Assembly: GCA_023151185.1 (NCBI GenBank)
Contig: JAKLJL010000013.1
Coordinates: 1-64,000 of the forward strand
Direction of reading: 5' to 3'
Origin: Bacteroidota bacterium
Lineage (GTDB): Bacteria > Bacteroidota > JABWAT01
DNA: 64,000 nt
Below are positions 18,690 through 29,465 of the stretch, piece after piece; the first letter of the stretch is position 1, and every line of letters begins with the position of its first letter. Position numbers and translations under genes: made by a program. Below the pieces are notes generated by a model that was not told the origin of the DNA, searched no databases, and saw nothing but the letters and a program-made list of their open reading frames with translations.

Positions 18690-20945
18690 ATGTACTCCGA
18701 ACAATCCGAATTCCAGGGACACAATCCCCATTCCTCCCACTCCGTTTCTGTTTTCAGTGCTGATCAGATCAACCTGACTACTTTCTTTGTCCGGACATCC
18801 GGACTCCCCTTTCCCCCCGGCCCTGATCACATCCGGGTTTTTCCTGAAACTGCCGTTCTGGCTGTGAACCCGGCTTATGATGGCTATATGGTGATCACCG
18901 AACCGTTGAGATGGGATGAAAATTATTCCGTTTCGGTCCTGGACAGTGAACCCCGCCGGGTAAATCCGGATGAATGGCTGAACACCCTGTATTCGGATAA
19001 ACCGCTTGGAGTGACGGTTTCTCCTGCCGGAACCGGATTTGGCGTTTTTGCTCCCAGAGCCACCTGGGTCAGGTTGGTTCTCTTCAGCACACCCGACTCT
19101 GAAAATTATATCGAGTTTGAAATGAACCGGGATGAAAACGGGGTCTGGGAACTCTTTTTCCCCGAAAACCTGACCGGGAAAGCCTACGGGTACCGGGTTG
19201 CAGGCAAACCGGATGAAACGGAATGGTTCAATCCGGACGTGGTTATTGCCGATCCCTATTCACATGCCATGACTTCGGTCAATACCTGGCATCATTCATC
19301 CAGAACTCTGATTCTGGATGAATCCTTTGACTGGCAGGGCGATACCTTCCTCAGACACAATCTGAATGAACTGGTGATTTACGAAACCCACCTCAGAGAT
19401 CTGACGGTACATCCCAGTTCGGGATGCACCCGGCCGGGAACCTACCTGGGCTTCATAGAAGAAAACCAGACCGGCGGACTTCCGCACCTGAGAAAAATGG
19501 GGGTGAATGCAGTCGAGTTTCTTCCGCTGATGGAATACGGAAAGATTGAAATTCCCTATCAGAAACAGGTCGAAAACGGGATGATGAATACCTGGAATGC
19601 TTACTCCAGAAACCACTGGGGATACATGACCACCGGGTTTTTTGCCCCTGAAAGTTATTATGCTACCGACGGACACCTGATTCCCGGACAGCGAATCGGG
19701 GCCTCGGGCCGGCAGGTAACCGAAATGAAGGAAATGGTCAGGGTTCTGCACGAAAACAACATTGCGGTAATTCTGGATGTGGTGTACAATCACGTTTCCC
19801 AGTACAACCACAATCCCCTGAAACTGATTGATAAAAAATATTATTTCCGGCTGGATGAGTGGGGAAATCCCCTGTCAGAAAGCGGATGCGGGAACGATTT
19901 CAAGACTGAAAGACCCATGGCACGGCGACTGATTCTGGACTCCATCCGGCACTGGATGACCCACTATCACATCGACGGATTCCGGTTTGATCTGGCCCAA
20001 CTGATCGACAAGGAAACCTGTGCCCAGATTTACCACGAGGCCCGGAAAATCAATCCGAATGTCTTCCTGGTTGCGGAACCCTGGGGCGGCGGCTACGATC
20101 CGAACGGATTTGCTGATATCGGGTGGGCAAGCTGGAACGATCAGATCCGCAACGGACTGAAGGGCTTCCACCCGCATGATGAAAACAAGGGACTCATTTT
20201 CGGACGGTTTTTTAACCAGCAGGATTTCTTTTCCCTCGTCCGGTTCGTTCGGGGAAGCCTGAGACAGGACGGCGGCCAGTTTCACCGGCCCTCACAGAAT
20301 GTCAATTACCTCGAAAGCCACGACGACCATACCTTTGGCGACTTTATCCGGCTTGCAACCGGCCGGGTTAAACCCGGGCAGAAAATTGATGATCTTACCG
20401 AAAATGCCCGGCTGACCAGTTATGAACTGAAGCTGCACAAACTGGCGGCGACCCTGCTGTTTACTGCACAGGGGAATGTCATGATTGCCCAGGGGCAGGA
20501 ATTCGGGCGGTCGAAGGTGACTGCACCCTCACCGGCCCACGATCCGCACATCGGTGAAATTGATCACAATTCCTATGAAAAGGACAATGAAACCAATTTC
20601 ATCAACTTCAGTCATCTGGAGCTGAATGAGGATCTGGTGGAATTTTACCGGGAACTGATTGCACTGAAGAAAACTTACCGGGTATTCACCCACTGTTCAA
20701 CAAAGGATATTAACTTCTTTCCGAACATGAATACCCTGGCGTTATTTTACGAACTGGAAGGCGGCGGATTTGAGGAGCCGGATTTCTTCGTTGCTGTCAA
20801 TGCCAATCACCGGCATCCGTCAGACTGCCACCTGCCCGACGGAAAGTGGCAGATCCTGCTGACGAACGGCGACCGGTCGGGTGTTGTTTCAGGGAAACTG
20901 ACGGTTCACCAGACAGAAGCCCTGATCCTCATGAAAATTGACTGA
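18690..20945 (+). CDS. GH13 family alpha-glucan debranching enzyme (type I pullulanase/isoamylase-like)
   Basis: CBM48-like GFGVFAPRATWVRLVLF, LNELVIYETHLRDLT, VILDVVYNHV, IDGFRFDLAQLID, NVFLVAEPWGGGYDPNGF, VNYLESHDDHT. Confidence 0.83.
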   Translation: MYSEQSEFQGHNPHSSHSVSVFSADQINLTTFFVRTSGLPFPPGPDHIRVFPETAVLAVNPAYDGYMVITEPLRWDENYSVSVLDSEPRRVNPDEWLNTLYSDKPLGVTVSPAGTGFGVFAPRATWVRLVLFSTPDSENYIEFEMNRDENGVWELFFPENLTGKAYGYRVAGKPDETEWFNPDVVIADPYSHAMTSVNTWHHSSRTLILDESFDWQGDTFLRHNLNELVIYETHLRDLTVHPSSGCTRPGTYLGFIEENQTGGLPHLRKMGVNAVEFLPLMEYGKIEIPYQKQVENGMMNTWNAYSRNHWGYMTTGFFAPESYYATDGHLIPGQRIGASGRQVTEMKEMVRVLHENNIAVILDVVYNHVSQYNHNPLKLIDKKYYFRLDEWGNPLSESGCGNDFKTERPMARRLILDSIRHWMTHYHIDGFRFDLAQLIDKETCAQIYHEARKINPNVFLVAEPWGGGYDPNGFADIGWASWNDQIRNGLKGFHPHDENKGLIFGRFFNQQDFFSLVRFVRGSLRQDGGQFHRPSQNVNYLESHDDHTFGDFIRLATGRVKPGQKIDDLTENARLTSYELKLHKLAATLLFTAQGNVMIAQGQEFGRSKVTAPSPAHDPHIGEIDHNSYEKDNETNFINFSHLELNEDLVEFYRELIALKKTYRVFTHCSTKDINFFPNMNTLALFYELEGGGFEEPDFFVAVNANHRHPSDCHLPDGKWQILLTNGDRSGVVSGKLTVHQTEALILMKID

Positions 20946-20957
20946 CCGGCTTTCCGG

Positions 20958-22625
20958 TCAGGATCTGCTGCCGCTGCCAGAGACCTGCTTCCTGCCAAAT
21001 TCAATCGCTTCATCCAGATTTCCGAAGAAATAATCTTCCCCCAACCGGTCATAAAATCCCGTCCGGGTGGCAGTAAACAGCGGCTGGGTATGAATCTCGG
21101 AAATGACCAGACGGATCCCGGTTTTTTCGCACCGGTCTTTTAATTCTTCAAGTGCATGCAGACCGCCCGCATCCATGTACGGCACACTCCGCATCCGTAA
21201 AATCAGTACTTTGGGAGAGTTTTTCCCGATGTTGAGGGTGTCATGGAATTTATCCACAATCCCGAAGAAAAACGGCCCTGAAATTTCGAATACCTCGACT
21301 CCTTTGGGAATTTCACGGGTGGTCACTGAGTTTGCATCCGGGACGTCTTCAGAATCTTCGATTTCCTTCGAGATAATTTTCACATTGCTGACATCAGCCA
21401 TCCGCTTCATAAAAATAAAGGCAGCCAGGATCATCCCGACTTCAATAGCCACGGTCAGATCGATCAGAACCGTCAGGAAAAAGGTTGTCAGCAGCACAAT
21501 AATATCTGCCCTCGGGCCTTTCAGGATGGACCGGAAGGCATCCCGTTCACTCATATTCCAGGCGACGAAAACCAGAATTGCAGCCAGTGTGGCCATGGGA
21601 ATGAGGCCTGCCCACTTCCCGGCAACCAGCATGATAACCAGAAGCACCAGAGCATGGGTCATTCCGGAAACCGGTGTCCGTCCGCCGTTTTTTACATTGG
21701 TAGCTGTTCTGGCAATGGCACCGGTGGCAGGAATGCCGCCGAAAACCGGAGAAAAAAGATTGGCAACCCCCTGGGCTACCAGTTCCATGTTCGACCGGTG
21801 ACGGCCGCCGATCATCCCGTCGGCAACAACAGCACTGAGCAGCGATTCAATGGCAGCCAGAAGGGCAATGGTGGTGGCCGGGATAATCAGATTCCGGATC
21901 ACTTCCCAGCTTAGATGAGGAAAGACCGGAACAGGCAGGGAATCGGGAATTTCACCGAACCGGCTGTGAATCGTCTCCACCGGCAGACTGAAAAACTGGA
22001 CTGCAGCGGTTGACAGTACCAGGGCAATGAGCGACCCGGGAATTTTCTGGTTGACCTTCGGCCAGAACACAATGATGGCAAGCGACCCGGCGGCTATCAG
22101 AAAGGCCCACGGATTCAAAGTGTGAATATGACCCGAATAGGCCAGAATTTTTTCAAAAAACTCACTGGGAACCGACCCCATTTCCAACCCGAAAAAATCC
22201 TTGATCTGCGACAGGAAAATAATGACGGCGATTCCGGAGGTAAATCCGGTAATGATGGGGTAGGGTATATACTTGATCAGCCCGCCGAACTTGGCAAAAC
22301 CCATAATGATGAGGATGCCACCTGCCATAATGGTGGCAATCATCAGACCATCGATACCGTACTTCTCGATAATGCCATAAACAATGACAACGAAGGCTCC
22401 GGTTGGTCCCCCGATCTGAACCCGGCTTCCCCCAAGAAAGGAAATGATAAATCCGGCTACAATGGCGGTGTAAAGACCTTTTTCGGGCGAAACCCCCGAG
22501 GCAATGGCAAAAGCAATGGCCAGCGGAAGGGCAACGATCCCGACGATGGTGCCGGCGGTAAGGTCTTTATAGAACTGCTGGGTGGAGTAGTCTTTGAGGG
22601 TGGTAAAAAACTTGGGAACAAACAT
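20958..22625 (-). CDS. SulP family anion permease with C-terminal STAS domain
   Basis: [40 protein letters not shown]..., [54 protein letters not shown]. Confidence 0.92.
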   Translation of the reverse strand: MFVPKFFTTLKDYSTQQFYKDLTAGTIVGIVALPLAIAFAIASGVSPEKGLYTAIVAGFIISFLGGSRVQIGGPTGAFVVIVYGIIEKYGIDGLMIATIMAGGILIIMGFAKFGGLIKYIPYPIITGFTSGIAVIIFLSQIKDFFGLEMGSVPSEFFEKILAYSGHIHTLNPWAFLIAAGSLAIIVFWPKVNQKIPGSLIALVLSTAAVQFFSLPVETIHSRFGEIPDSLPVPVFPHLSWEVIRNLIIPATTIALLAAIESLLSAVVADGMIGGRHRSNMELVAQGVANLFSPVFGGIPATGAIARTATNVKNGGRTPVSGMTHALVLLVIMLVAGKWAGLIPMATLAAILVFVAWNMSERDAFRSILKGPRADIIVLLTTFFLTVLIDLTVAIEVGMILAAFIFMKRMADVSNVKIISKEIEDSEDVPDANSVTTREIPKGVEVFEISGPFFFGIVDKFHDTLNIGKNSPKVLILRMRSVPYMDAGGLHALEELKDRCEKTGIRLVISEIHTQPLFTATRTGFYDRLGEDYFFGNLDEAIEFGRKQVSGSGSRS

Positions 22626-22749
22626 GGCAGATTTCGGAAAAAATGTGAACAGAGAGAAACAGATGACTCTTCAATTTCCCCGAAAAAACCGGAAAGATCA
22701 ATTTAAAATAAAGGAAAGTGACACCAGAAACCGTAAAAAGTGAGGAAGA

Positions 22750-23742
22750 TCAATCTTCGGTCTCCCGTTCCCGGTTCAGATTTTCGAGGGGACGGGCATC
22801 CAGTCCGGCTTCTCTGAGCCACCGGGCAAAGGACCGGTTGAATCCGTGATAGACAAGAACTTCCTCTGCTCCCGATTCGCGGACGGCCAGATTCAGTTCA
22901 GCCCAGTCGGCATGATCCGACAGAACAAATCCACGGTCAAATCCGGTTTGACGGGTTTTTCCCGTTGCCATCCATCCGGATGCAAAGGCGATGGATGTCT
23001 TCCCGAAAACAGACTCATCCCGGAACTGACTTCCGGAAACCGGTGCCAGAATCAGACTTCCTTCCAGATCCCGCCGGGTGACGGTTTTGTCAAGAAGACG
23101 GGAAGGCGGAAGAGGAATTCCGTGAGCCCGCAGGGCTTCATTCATTTTCTCTGCCGACGGATGGCAGAATACCGAACCGGTAGTCAGATCCAGTCCGGCA
23201 AGAAGCCGTTGGGCTTTGCCCAGTGAGTAAGCATTCAGAACTGAGGTAATCCCCTTTTCCCGGTTGGCTTTCCACCATCGGTTAATCTGGTTCATTACCC
23301 CGGCCTGATCGGGCCACTGGTAAACCGGCAGACCGAAGGTGGCTTCAGTAACCAGAATATCACAGGCAACCGGCTCGAAGGGAACGGTCAGTCCGTCCGG
23401 TTTGACTTTGTAATCTCCGGTGACCACCGCAACCCTTCCCCGGTGCTCAATCCGGATCTGGGCGGAACCGATGATATGTCCGGCCGGGTGCAGCGAAACG
23501 GTGACGTCACCGATCCGGAGTGACTGGTTATAGTCCCGGGTTTCAACGGGCATGGAAGTACCGAGGCGGGCTCTGAGAACCGGAAGGGAGTCGGTGTGAA
23601 CCAGGCAGGAACCGTGACCCGACCGGGCATGATCCGAATGGCCGTGGGTAATTACCGCCCGTGGGACCGGTTTCATCGGATCAATGTAAAAATCACCGGC
23701 AGGGCAATACAGTCCGGCCGGAGTCAGATCAAGCAGTTTCAT
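22750..23742 (-). CDS. Metallo-beta-lactamase fold, ligase-associated-type DNA exonuclease
   Basis: GLYCPAGDFYIDPMKPVPRAVITHGHSDHARSGHG (HxHxDH), VVTGDYKVKPDGLTVPFEPVACDILVTEATFGLPVY. Confidence 0.78.
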   Translation of the reverse strand: MKLLDLTPAGLYCPAGDFYIDPMKPVPRAVITHGHSDHARSGHGSCLVHTDSLPVLRARLGTSMPVETRDYNQSLRIGDVTVSLHPAGHIIGSAQIRIEHRGRVAVVTGDYKVKPDGLTVPFEPVACDILVTEATFGLPVYQWPDQAGVMNQINRWWKANREKGITSVLNAYSLGKAQRLLAGLDLTTGSVFCHPSAEKMNEALRAHGIPLPPSRLLDKTVTRRDLEGSLILAPVSGSQFRDESVFGKTSIAFASGWMATGKTRQTGFDRGFVLSDHADWAELNLAVRESGAEEVLVYHGFNRSFARWLREAGLDARPLENLNRERETED

Positions 23743-23919
23743 CCGGTAAAGATAAGCAGAGGCATCCTGATTTCTGAACGGACAGTTTTCTGCCGGAATT
23801 CAGGACCGGATGTGGTGGAATGGGTCTATCCGGGCTTTAATTTCAGACCTTTTTTGCTTAATTTGATTTTTTCCGGACTGACCTGCCGGAGTGACCAACT
23901 GACAGAAAAGGAATTGACT

Positions 23920-24777
23920 ATGAAAACGACCTCCATCAGAAAACCAATTGCAGCAGGAACCCTGTATCCTTCAGACCCGGCGGATCTGAAAAAACAGGTG
24001 ACCGATATTCTGAACTCAGCCGGAAATTCTCTTCCCGGATCTCCCAAAATCCTGGTTGTCCCCCAGGGAAGCTATACCGACTGCCGGGATCTTTATGCCT
24101 CGGCTTATGCCTCGGTGAAGGGAAAACAGGTTGAAACCGTTGTCCTCGCCGCTTATTCAGAAACTGAATTTTTCAATTTTATCTCTGTTTTTTCAGGAGA
24201 TGAATATCACACCCCGCTCGGTGCACTCAAAATTGACTACCTCATGCGGGATGAGTTTGCCGATGAAGATGACGACATTTACGTAAGTGACAAAGGCCAT
24301 TTCAGCAAGGATTCCTTTATTGAACTGCAGCTTCCCTTTCTGCAGACGGCTCTGGAACCCGGATTTAAAATCCTACCGGTTGTTATCGGAAACCAGACCC
24401 GTGAGTTCTGCGATGAACTGTCGAATGCCATGGGTGAAATCCTGAGTTCCCGCAATGTCCTGATCGTTCTCTGTGCGGATATGATCAGCGATCCGTCAGC
24501 TTCCCCAGAGACCCTTTCCGGTCTGATTGCCGAACTGGAAGAAAAAATCCGGTCACGCCAAACCGACTCCTTTTTCACCCGGGAATTGAAAAATAAATTT
24601 CAGGCCGGTGCCTTTGGACCGCTTCATATTGCCAACCGGGTTTCCGATATGACCGGATACAAAACCTTCCATCTGCTGAACCACCAGACAGCTCAGGAAA
24701 AATGGGACAACGGGGACCACCTGGTTACCTACTTTTCCATGGCCTGGACCCGTTCCGGCGGACCCAGACACAGTTAA
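23920..24777 (+). CDS. MEMO family protein (AmmeMemoRadiSam system protein B-like)
   Basis: MKTTSIRKPIAAGTLYPSDPADLKKQV, HTPLGALKIDY, DKGHFSKDSFIELQLPFLQTAL; internal ATG at 23920 is in frame with ORF track 23596..24777. Confidence 0.75.
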   Translation: MKTTSIRKPIAAGTLYPSDPADLKKQVTDILNSAGNSLPGSPKILVVPQGSYTDCRDLYASAYASVKGKQVETVVLAAYSETEFFNFISVFSGDEYHTPLGALKIDYLMRDEFADEDDDIYVSDKGHFSKDSFIELQLPFLQTALEPGFKILPVVIGNQTREFCDELSNAMGEILSSRNVLIVLCADMISDPSASPETLSGLIAELEEKIRSRQTDSFFTRELKNKFQAGAFGPLHIANRVSDMTGYKTFHLLNHQTAQEKWDNGDHLVTYFSMAWTRSGGPRHS

Positions 24778-24792
24778 CCGGAACCCGTACCC

Positions 24793-25716
24793 ATGCAGCC
24801 AAAAAAGCAGACCTTTAAATCGTACCGGATTTCAATTTTCGGAGCTGGCCGGCTGGGTTCGACCCTGGCCCGTCATCTCCATTCGCTGGGAAACTCTCCG
24901 TTTTCCCTGATTTCCGGTTCGGTTTCCTGGCTTGAACTTCTGGCTGCCGACTCGCACCCGGTCAATATCAGTTCCCGGCCGGATGATCTCCACCGGGAAT
25001 CCAATCTGATTTTCCTGTGCGTCCCCGATCAGGAATTACCTTCAGTCGTTCAGCAACTGGCCAACATTTTGTTTTTTGACTGGCAGAATGCCGTCGTTGT
25101 CCACTGTTCCGGCGCCCAGACAGCTCAGGTTCTTCAGCCGTTGGCCCGGCTGGGTGCCGTAACGGCTGCCATGCACCCGATTCAGACTTTCCCGACTAAA
25201 ACTGAACCGGCTTCCCGCTTTTCTGATATTTACTGGGGAATCGAAACTGCCCAGGCGAACCAGAAACAGATCCGGGACCTGGTCCATGATCTCGGCGGCC
25301 ATCCGGTTCTGATTCCTGCCCAGGCAAAGGCCCTGTACCATCTGGCCTGTGTGCTCTCGAGTAACTACCTGGTCACGCTGGTCAGTTTATCGTCAGAAGT
25401 ACTGGCCGGCTGCGGACTCCCGCGGGAAGATGCCTTTAAAATGATGGCTCCGCTGATTTCCGGAACACTTGAAAGCCTCGGGAAACAAACTCCTGAAAAA
25501 GCACTGACGGGCCCGATTGCCCGGGGTGATTCAGAAACCATCCGGAAACATGTCTCTGAACTTGCTGACCAGTTGCCGCACCTGGTGCCGGTTTACCGGA
25601 GTCTTGCCTCAGAAACCGTCCGTCTGGCGGTAAAAAAGGGAACCGTTTCCCCGGCATCCGCTGCCTCACTGATGACGGTTCTGTCACCTCCTGACGGGGA
25701 TACCGGGAATGGGTGA
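24793..25716 (+). CDS. Rossmann-like/DUF2520 oxidoreductase
   Basis: YRISIFGAGRLGSTLARHLH, FLCVPDQELPSVVQQL, MHPIQTFP, LYHLACVLSSNYLVTLV. Confidence 0.78.
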   Translation: MQPKKQTFKSYRISIFGAGRLGSTLARHLHSLGNSPFSLISGSVSWLELLAADSHPVNISSRPDDLHRESNLIFLCVPDQELPSVVQQLANILFFDWQNAVVVHCSGAQTAQVLQPLARLGAVTAAMHPIQTFPTKTEPASRFSDIYWGIETAQANQKQIRDLVHDLGGHPVLIPAQAKALYHLACVLSSNYLVTLVSLSSEVLAGCGLPREDAFKMMAPLISGTLESLGKQTPEKALTGPIARGDSETIRKHVSELADQLPHLVPVYRSLASETVRLAVKKGTVSPASAASLMTVLSPPDGDTGNG

Positions 25717-27541
25717 GGCCCTCCGGTTTCGGCTTCCCTTCCTCCTTTTTCTGCCTTGTTTTCTGACACCGGCTATCGGAATTTCACAATCACAACCGGC
25801 ACCGGTCACCTATTCCTATCAGCAGTTTCTCAACACCGCCCGGGCTGATCTGTCTGCCCAGATTCCGGTTCATAGCCCGGCCAGCCTTTCGGGTCTGACT
25901 GAATTCAGATATCAGACCCTGATCAATAAAAACAACCAGCATCAGATCCGGGATGAAATAACCGCATCAGTTCTGCTTCGCCGCCCGGTTCTGGATTCTG
26001 CCGGTATCCAGACGGATGTAAGAACCCTGTCGGTCTTTCTCGACCAGGAAAAAGTATTTTCCCGGAGCCTGGAGTGGTCGGGAACCGCCGGGTTGTATTA
26101 CCGCAACAGCAACTCACATACTTCAGCCTCAGCCGGTATCTGGCTGACTGAGCAAAAAAAACAGCAGGCTGCCGGACCGGCAGCAGACCTTAAGCATCAG
26201 TCCGAAGAACTGCTCACCGAATGGGCCCAAAGCCGTCTCGATCTGGCCTGGTTTACCGGATCGGCCGGGAAACGGGAACTGGACCGGAGGAATTTTACCG
26301 TCACGGTTCAGGACCCGGGTCAAACTTTCTACAGTCTGTCCTGGCAGCGGTATCAGCTCAGCCGGGACTATCTCGCCGGAACGGTTTCGGGTGACTCTCA
26401 ACTGGATTACCGGGATGAAGCTTCTGACCGCATTTCACTAAGAGTGAACTCGCCTGAACTGCTGTCGGTTTTTCAGGCAGAACTGCAGTCCTCCTGGGCA
26501 GACCGAACGGTGAAGCGGCGGTCTGATCTGGCCGGAATTCTGAATCCGAATTACCAGGTCAGGTCAGGGTCTGCAGAAAATGAACTGGCTCTGTCGGCCC
26601 GGCTCGGTGGCTGGCAGTTCCGGTTTCCGGTTGCGGTTTCATCCGGCACCGAAGACTATTCCGTTCTCGAAACCCGGGGCCTGACCGGCAGCAATGAAGA
26701 TATTCAGAATGATAAACTGAGAAAACGGAATCTGGAAACCCGGATGACCCGCATCAGTCCGTCACTCCGGTGGACTTACGGACGGTGGACTTCAGGAACC
26801 GGTGTTCTGATTTCGAAAAACCAGCTCTTTAATCCCGAAAATAACCGGTATGATGATTTTGATACCGGAACGCTGGGGTTCATGCAGGAAATTACCTACA
26901 CCCGGTCAGCCCGGTCTGTGTTTGCTGCTGAGGCCGGTTACCAGCAGATTCACCAGGTCTTTATCCACCGTGACCGGTCGGGTGATAATTATAAAAACTA
27001 CCTGATCCGGCTGGCCGGTCACTGGCGGGAGCAGTTCAAAGACGAGGGGTATCATTCTCTCCGGGTTCAGATTTCCTCTCAGCTCAGAGCTTTCGATTAT
27101 GATGACCGCTTTACCTCCAAAAAAAGTTTTTCCTTCCGGGTATTAACCGTCGAAGATTCACTTTCGGGTTCCCTGTTCCGCCAAATCTGGTTTTTCAGAC
27201 TCCGGACCGGTGAGACCAGTCAGGGAACTTATTTCCCCGGCAGACAGACCGAACTGCCCGTCCGGCATCTGTCTTACTACCTGGCAGAACCCGGACTTAC
27301 CTTTGGCCGGACTCTTCTGTCCGTTTCCTGGCGGCTCGTTTCCCAGGATCAGTTCGTCTGGACAAAGGGTACCTGGACGTTTCAGCAGAACATCCGGCAG
27401 AGCGGGCCGGTGATTCAGTCAACCCTCACCACCGCCTGGATGGAGTTTTCCGGTGACATCTGGCTTATGTCCCGGAAAATGACCGGTGAAAAGTCCGGTT
27501 TCCTGCCTTCCCTGACCCTGAACTGCCGGTACCGGTGGTAA
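25709..27541 (+). CDS. Secreted/outer-membrane beta-rich protein of unknown function
   Basis: N-terminal signal peptide and alternating aromatic/polar beta-strand pattern; no family recognised. Confidence 0.55.
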   Translation: MGEALRFRLPFLLFLPCFLTPAIGISQSQPAPVTYSYQQFLNTARADLSAQIPVHSPASLSGLTEFRYQTLINKNNQHQIRDEITASVLLRRPVLDSAGIQTDVRTLSVFLDQEKVFSRSLEWSGTAGLYYRNSNSHTSASAGIWLTEQKKQQAAGPAADLKHQSEELLTEWAQSRLDLAWFTGSAGKRELDRRNFTVTVQDPGQTFYSLSWQRYQLSRDYLAGTVSGDSQLDYRDEASDRISLRVNSPELLSVFQAELQSSWADRTVKRRSDLAGILNPNYQVRSGSAENELALSARLGGWQFRFPVAVSSGTEDYSVLETRGLTGSNEDIQNDKLRKRNLETRMTRISPSLRWTYGRWTSGTGVLISKNQLFNPENNRYDDFDTGTLGFMQEITYTRSARSVFAAEAGYQQIHQVFIHRDRSGDNYKNYLIRLAGHWREQFKDEGYHSLRVQISSQLRAFDYDDRFTSKKSFSFRVLTVEDSLSGSLFRQIWFFRLRTGETSQGTYFPGRQTELPVRHLSYYLAEPGLTFGRTLLSVSWRLVSQDQFVWTKGTWTFQQNIRQSGPVIQSTLTTAWMEFSGDIWLMSRKMTGEKSGFLPSLTLNCRYRW

Positions 27542-27607
27542 TTCAGGCCCGGAATTGCGAATCAGCGCCAGAAAAGCTATTTTCAGACAGAAAATCAGCG
27601 GGATTAC

Positions 27608-28015
27608 ATGGAACTGACCATTTTTTCTGATCCGGCCAACGTCAGGAACATCGAAGATTTCATCATCGAAACCTGCGAAGGATGGAATCTGAACGAAGAC
27701 GACATCAATGCACTGATGATTGCCGTTACCGAGGCTGCCAATAATGCGGTCTTTCATGGCAACCGCAGCGATCCCGCTAAAAAGGTAACCGTTTCGATGG
27801 ATCTTGACGGATCTCTGCTGAAAGTTTCTGTCCGGGATCAGGGTGCCGGGTTTGATCCGCATAAAATCCCCGATCCGCTCGCCGAAGAAAACCTGCTGAA
27901 AACTTCAGGACGGGGTGTGTTTTTGATGCGGAATATCATGAAAGACGTCCAGTACGCCTTTTCACCCGAAGGTACCACCGTGTCCATGACTTTTGATGTA
28001 ACCCCCGGTTCATGA
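27608..28015 (+). CDS. Anti-sigma regulatory factor-like serine kinase (RsbW/HATPase)
   Basis: ALMIAVTEAANNAVFHGN (N box), VSVRDQGAGFDPHKIPDP, GRGVFLMRNIMKDV (G box). Confidence 0.88.
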   Translation: MELTIFSDPANVRNIEDFIIETCEGWNLNEDDINALMIAVTEAANNAVFHGNRSDPAKKVTVSMDLDGSLLKVSVRDQGAGFDPHKIPDPLAEENLLKTSGRGVFLMRNIMKDVQYAFSPEGTTVSMTFDVTPGS

Positions 28016-29430
28016 GCTGGACCGCCCGCCTTTCCCTGCTGTCCTTCCTGTTTCTGGCCGTTCCCGTACTTTTCCTCCCACCTGGTTCCTGGCCCTACTC
28101 TGCCCTGATTTTCAGTTCGGTTCTGGTGTTTGGTCTGGCCTGGCTTCGACTGGATTTCAGCCCTGAAACCGGATCAGACCGGAACTGGCTTCCCTGGTTT
28201 GCCTTTCTGGTGATCGGGGTCCTGTCAGTGAGCCGGTTTTCGACCCTGCCGGTTTACTCCACCGGATTTTACCGGTTTTTCTGGGACGCCGCCGTTTCTG
28301 CACATGGGATGAATCCGTTTCTGATGACCCCGGCCGATGCCCTCGAACAGATTCCTGCATTGTCGGTTCTGGCTTCGGCCTCCTGGACAGCAACCAGCTA
28401 CTCCTTTCAGCCACCGGTCGCACAGGCCGTTTTTTCTTTTGCCCTGAACTATCCGCTGCCAACAGCTTCTGCCGGACTTTTCAGTTACCGCCTCGAAATT
28501 CTTCTGACGGTTTTCTATGTGCTTTCTGCCTGGCTTTGGGTGCTTCTGAACCGGACAGATGGCGATTATGGACGAAAGGGCATTTTACTTCTGCTGTCTC
28601 CCGTACTTCTCCTCTCCGGAATTCTGGAAAGTAGCCCAGGGCTGATCGCCGTTTTCTTCCTGTTTCTGGCTATGCTCTGGCAGGAAAGGAATCTCTCTTT
28701 TCTTTCCGGAATGGCGCTTGCCGCTGCCTGCGGGGCCGATCTTTCATCTGTTCTGCTGGTTCCATTTTTCCTCTGCCCCACCGCCTGGCATAAAAACGGA
28801 AAAATGCTTCTCGGGTGGAGTCTGACCTCAGCCGCAATCTGGATTCCCGGTATCCTGCAGTCCGGACCGGTTCATCCCGCAGAAATGCTGACCGGACTGT
28901 ACAGTCAGGTTACCAACGGACTTCTTCCCGGACTTTGGCTGCTGGGCGCCAGGGGACTTGGTCTGACTGCGGATCCGCTGGGAATGGCTGCCGGACTTTT
29001 TTCGGTCCTCTTCCTGTTCTGGATCGTTCTGATCTGGCTTTCCCGGCAGCGCAAAGACCCGAAATCACGTCGGATTCTGGCCTGGTTTGCCCTTGCCGGC
29101 CTGCTGCTGATTCTGCCGGAAGTCAGGTTCTGGATGCTGCTGGTGCCGTTTGCCGTGGCGATGTCAGCCGGATTTACACCGCTTAGTCTGGCCGCCTGGT
29201 TTTTACTGACGCTGATTCCCGATCTGATTTCTGAAGTTCCGGGAGTTTATCTTGACCAATCTTCGTTCAGGATCTGGGAATATGCCATTCTGTTACCCCT
29301 CCTTACCACCGATTTTCTTCTGGCCCTTAAGACGGAACCGGTTACCAATGCGGAAGAAAGTGAGGAAGAACCGGCACTTCCTGCCCCGGCCGGCAGCGGA
29401 AAAGATGAAACTTTAACCGGAATCCGGTAA
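28012..29430 (+). CDS. Polytopic membrane protein (possible GT87/mannosyltransferase-like)
   Basis: Many hydrophobic segments; family assignment tentative. Confidence 0.5.
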   Translation: MSWTARLSLLSFLFLAVPVLFLPPGSWPYSALIFSSVLVFGLAWLRLDFSPETGSDRNWLPWFAFLVIGVLSVSRFSTLPVYSTGFYRFFWDAAVSAHGMNPFLMTPADALEQIPALSVLASASWTATSYSFQPPVAQAVFSFALNYPLPTASAGLFSYRLEILLTVFYVLSAWLWVLLNRTDGDYGRKGILLLLSPVLLLSGILESSPGLIAVFFLFLAMLWQERNLSFLSGMALAAACGADLSSVLLVPFFLCPTAWHKNGKMLLGWSLTSAAIWIPGILQSGPVHPAEMLTGLYSQVTNGLLPGLWLLGARGLGLTADPLGMAAGLFSVLFLFWIVLIWLSRQRKDPKSRRILAWFALAGLLLILPEVRFWMLLVPFAVAMSAGFTPLSLAAWFLLTLIPDLISEVPGVYLDQSSFRIWEYAILLPLLTTDFLLALKTEPVTNAEESEEEPALPAPAGSGKDETLTGIR

Positions 29431-29465
29431 CTTGCAGATTTACAATCACCCATTTAACTGACCTG

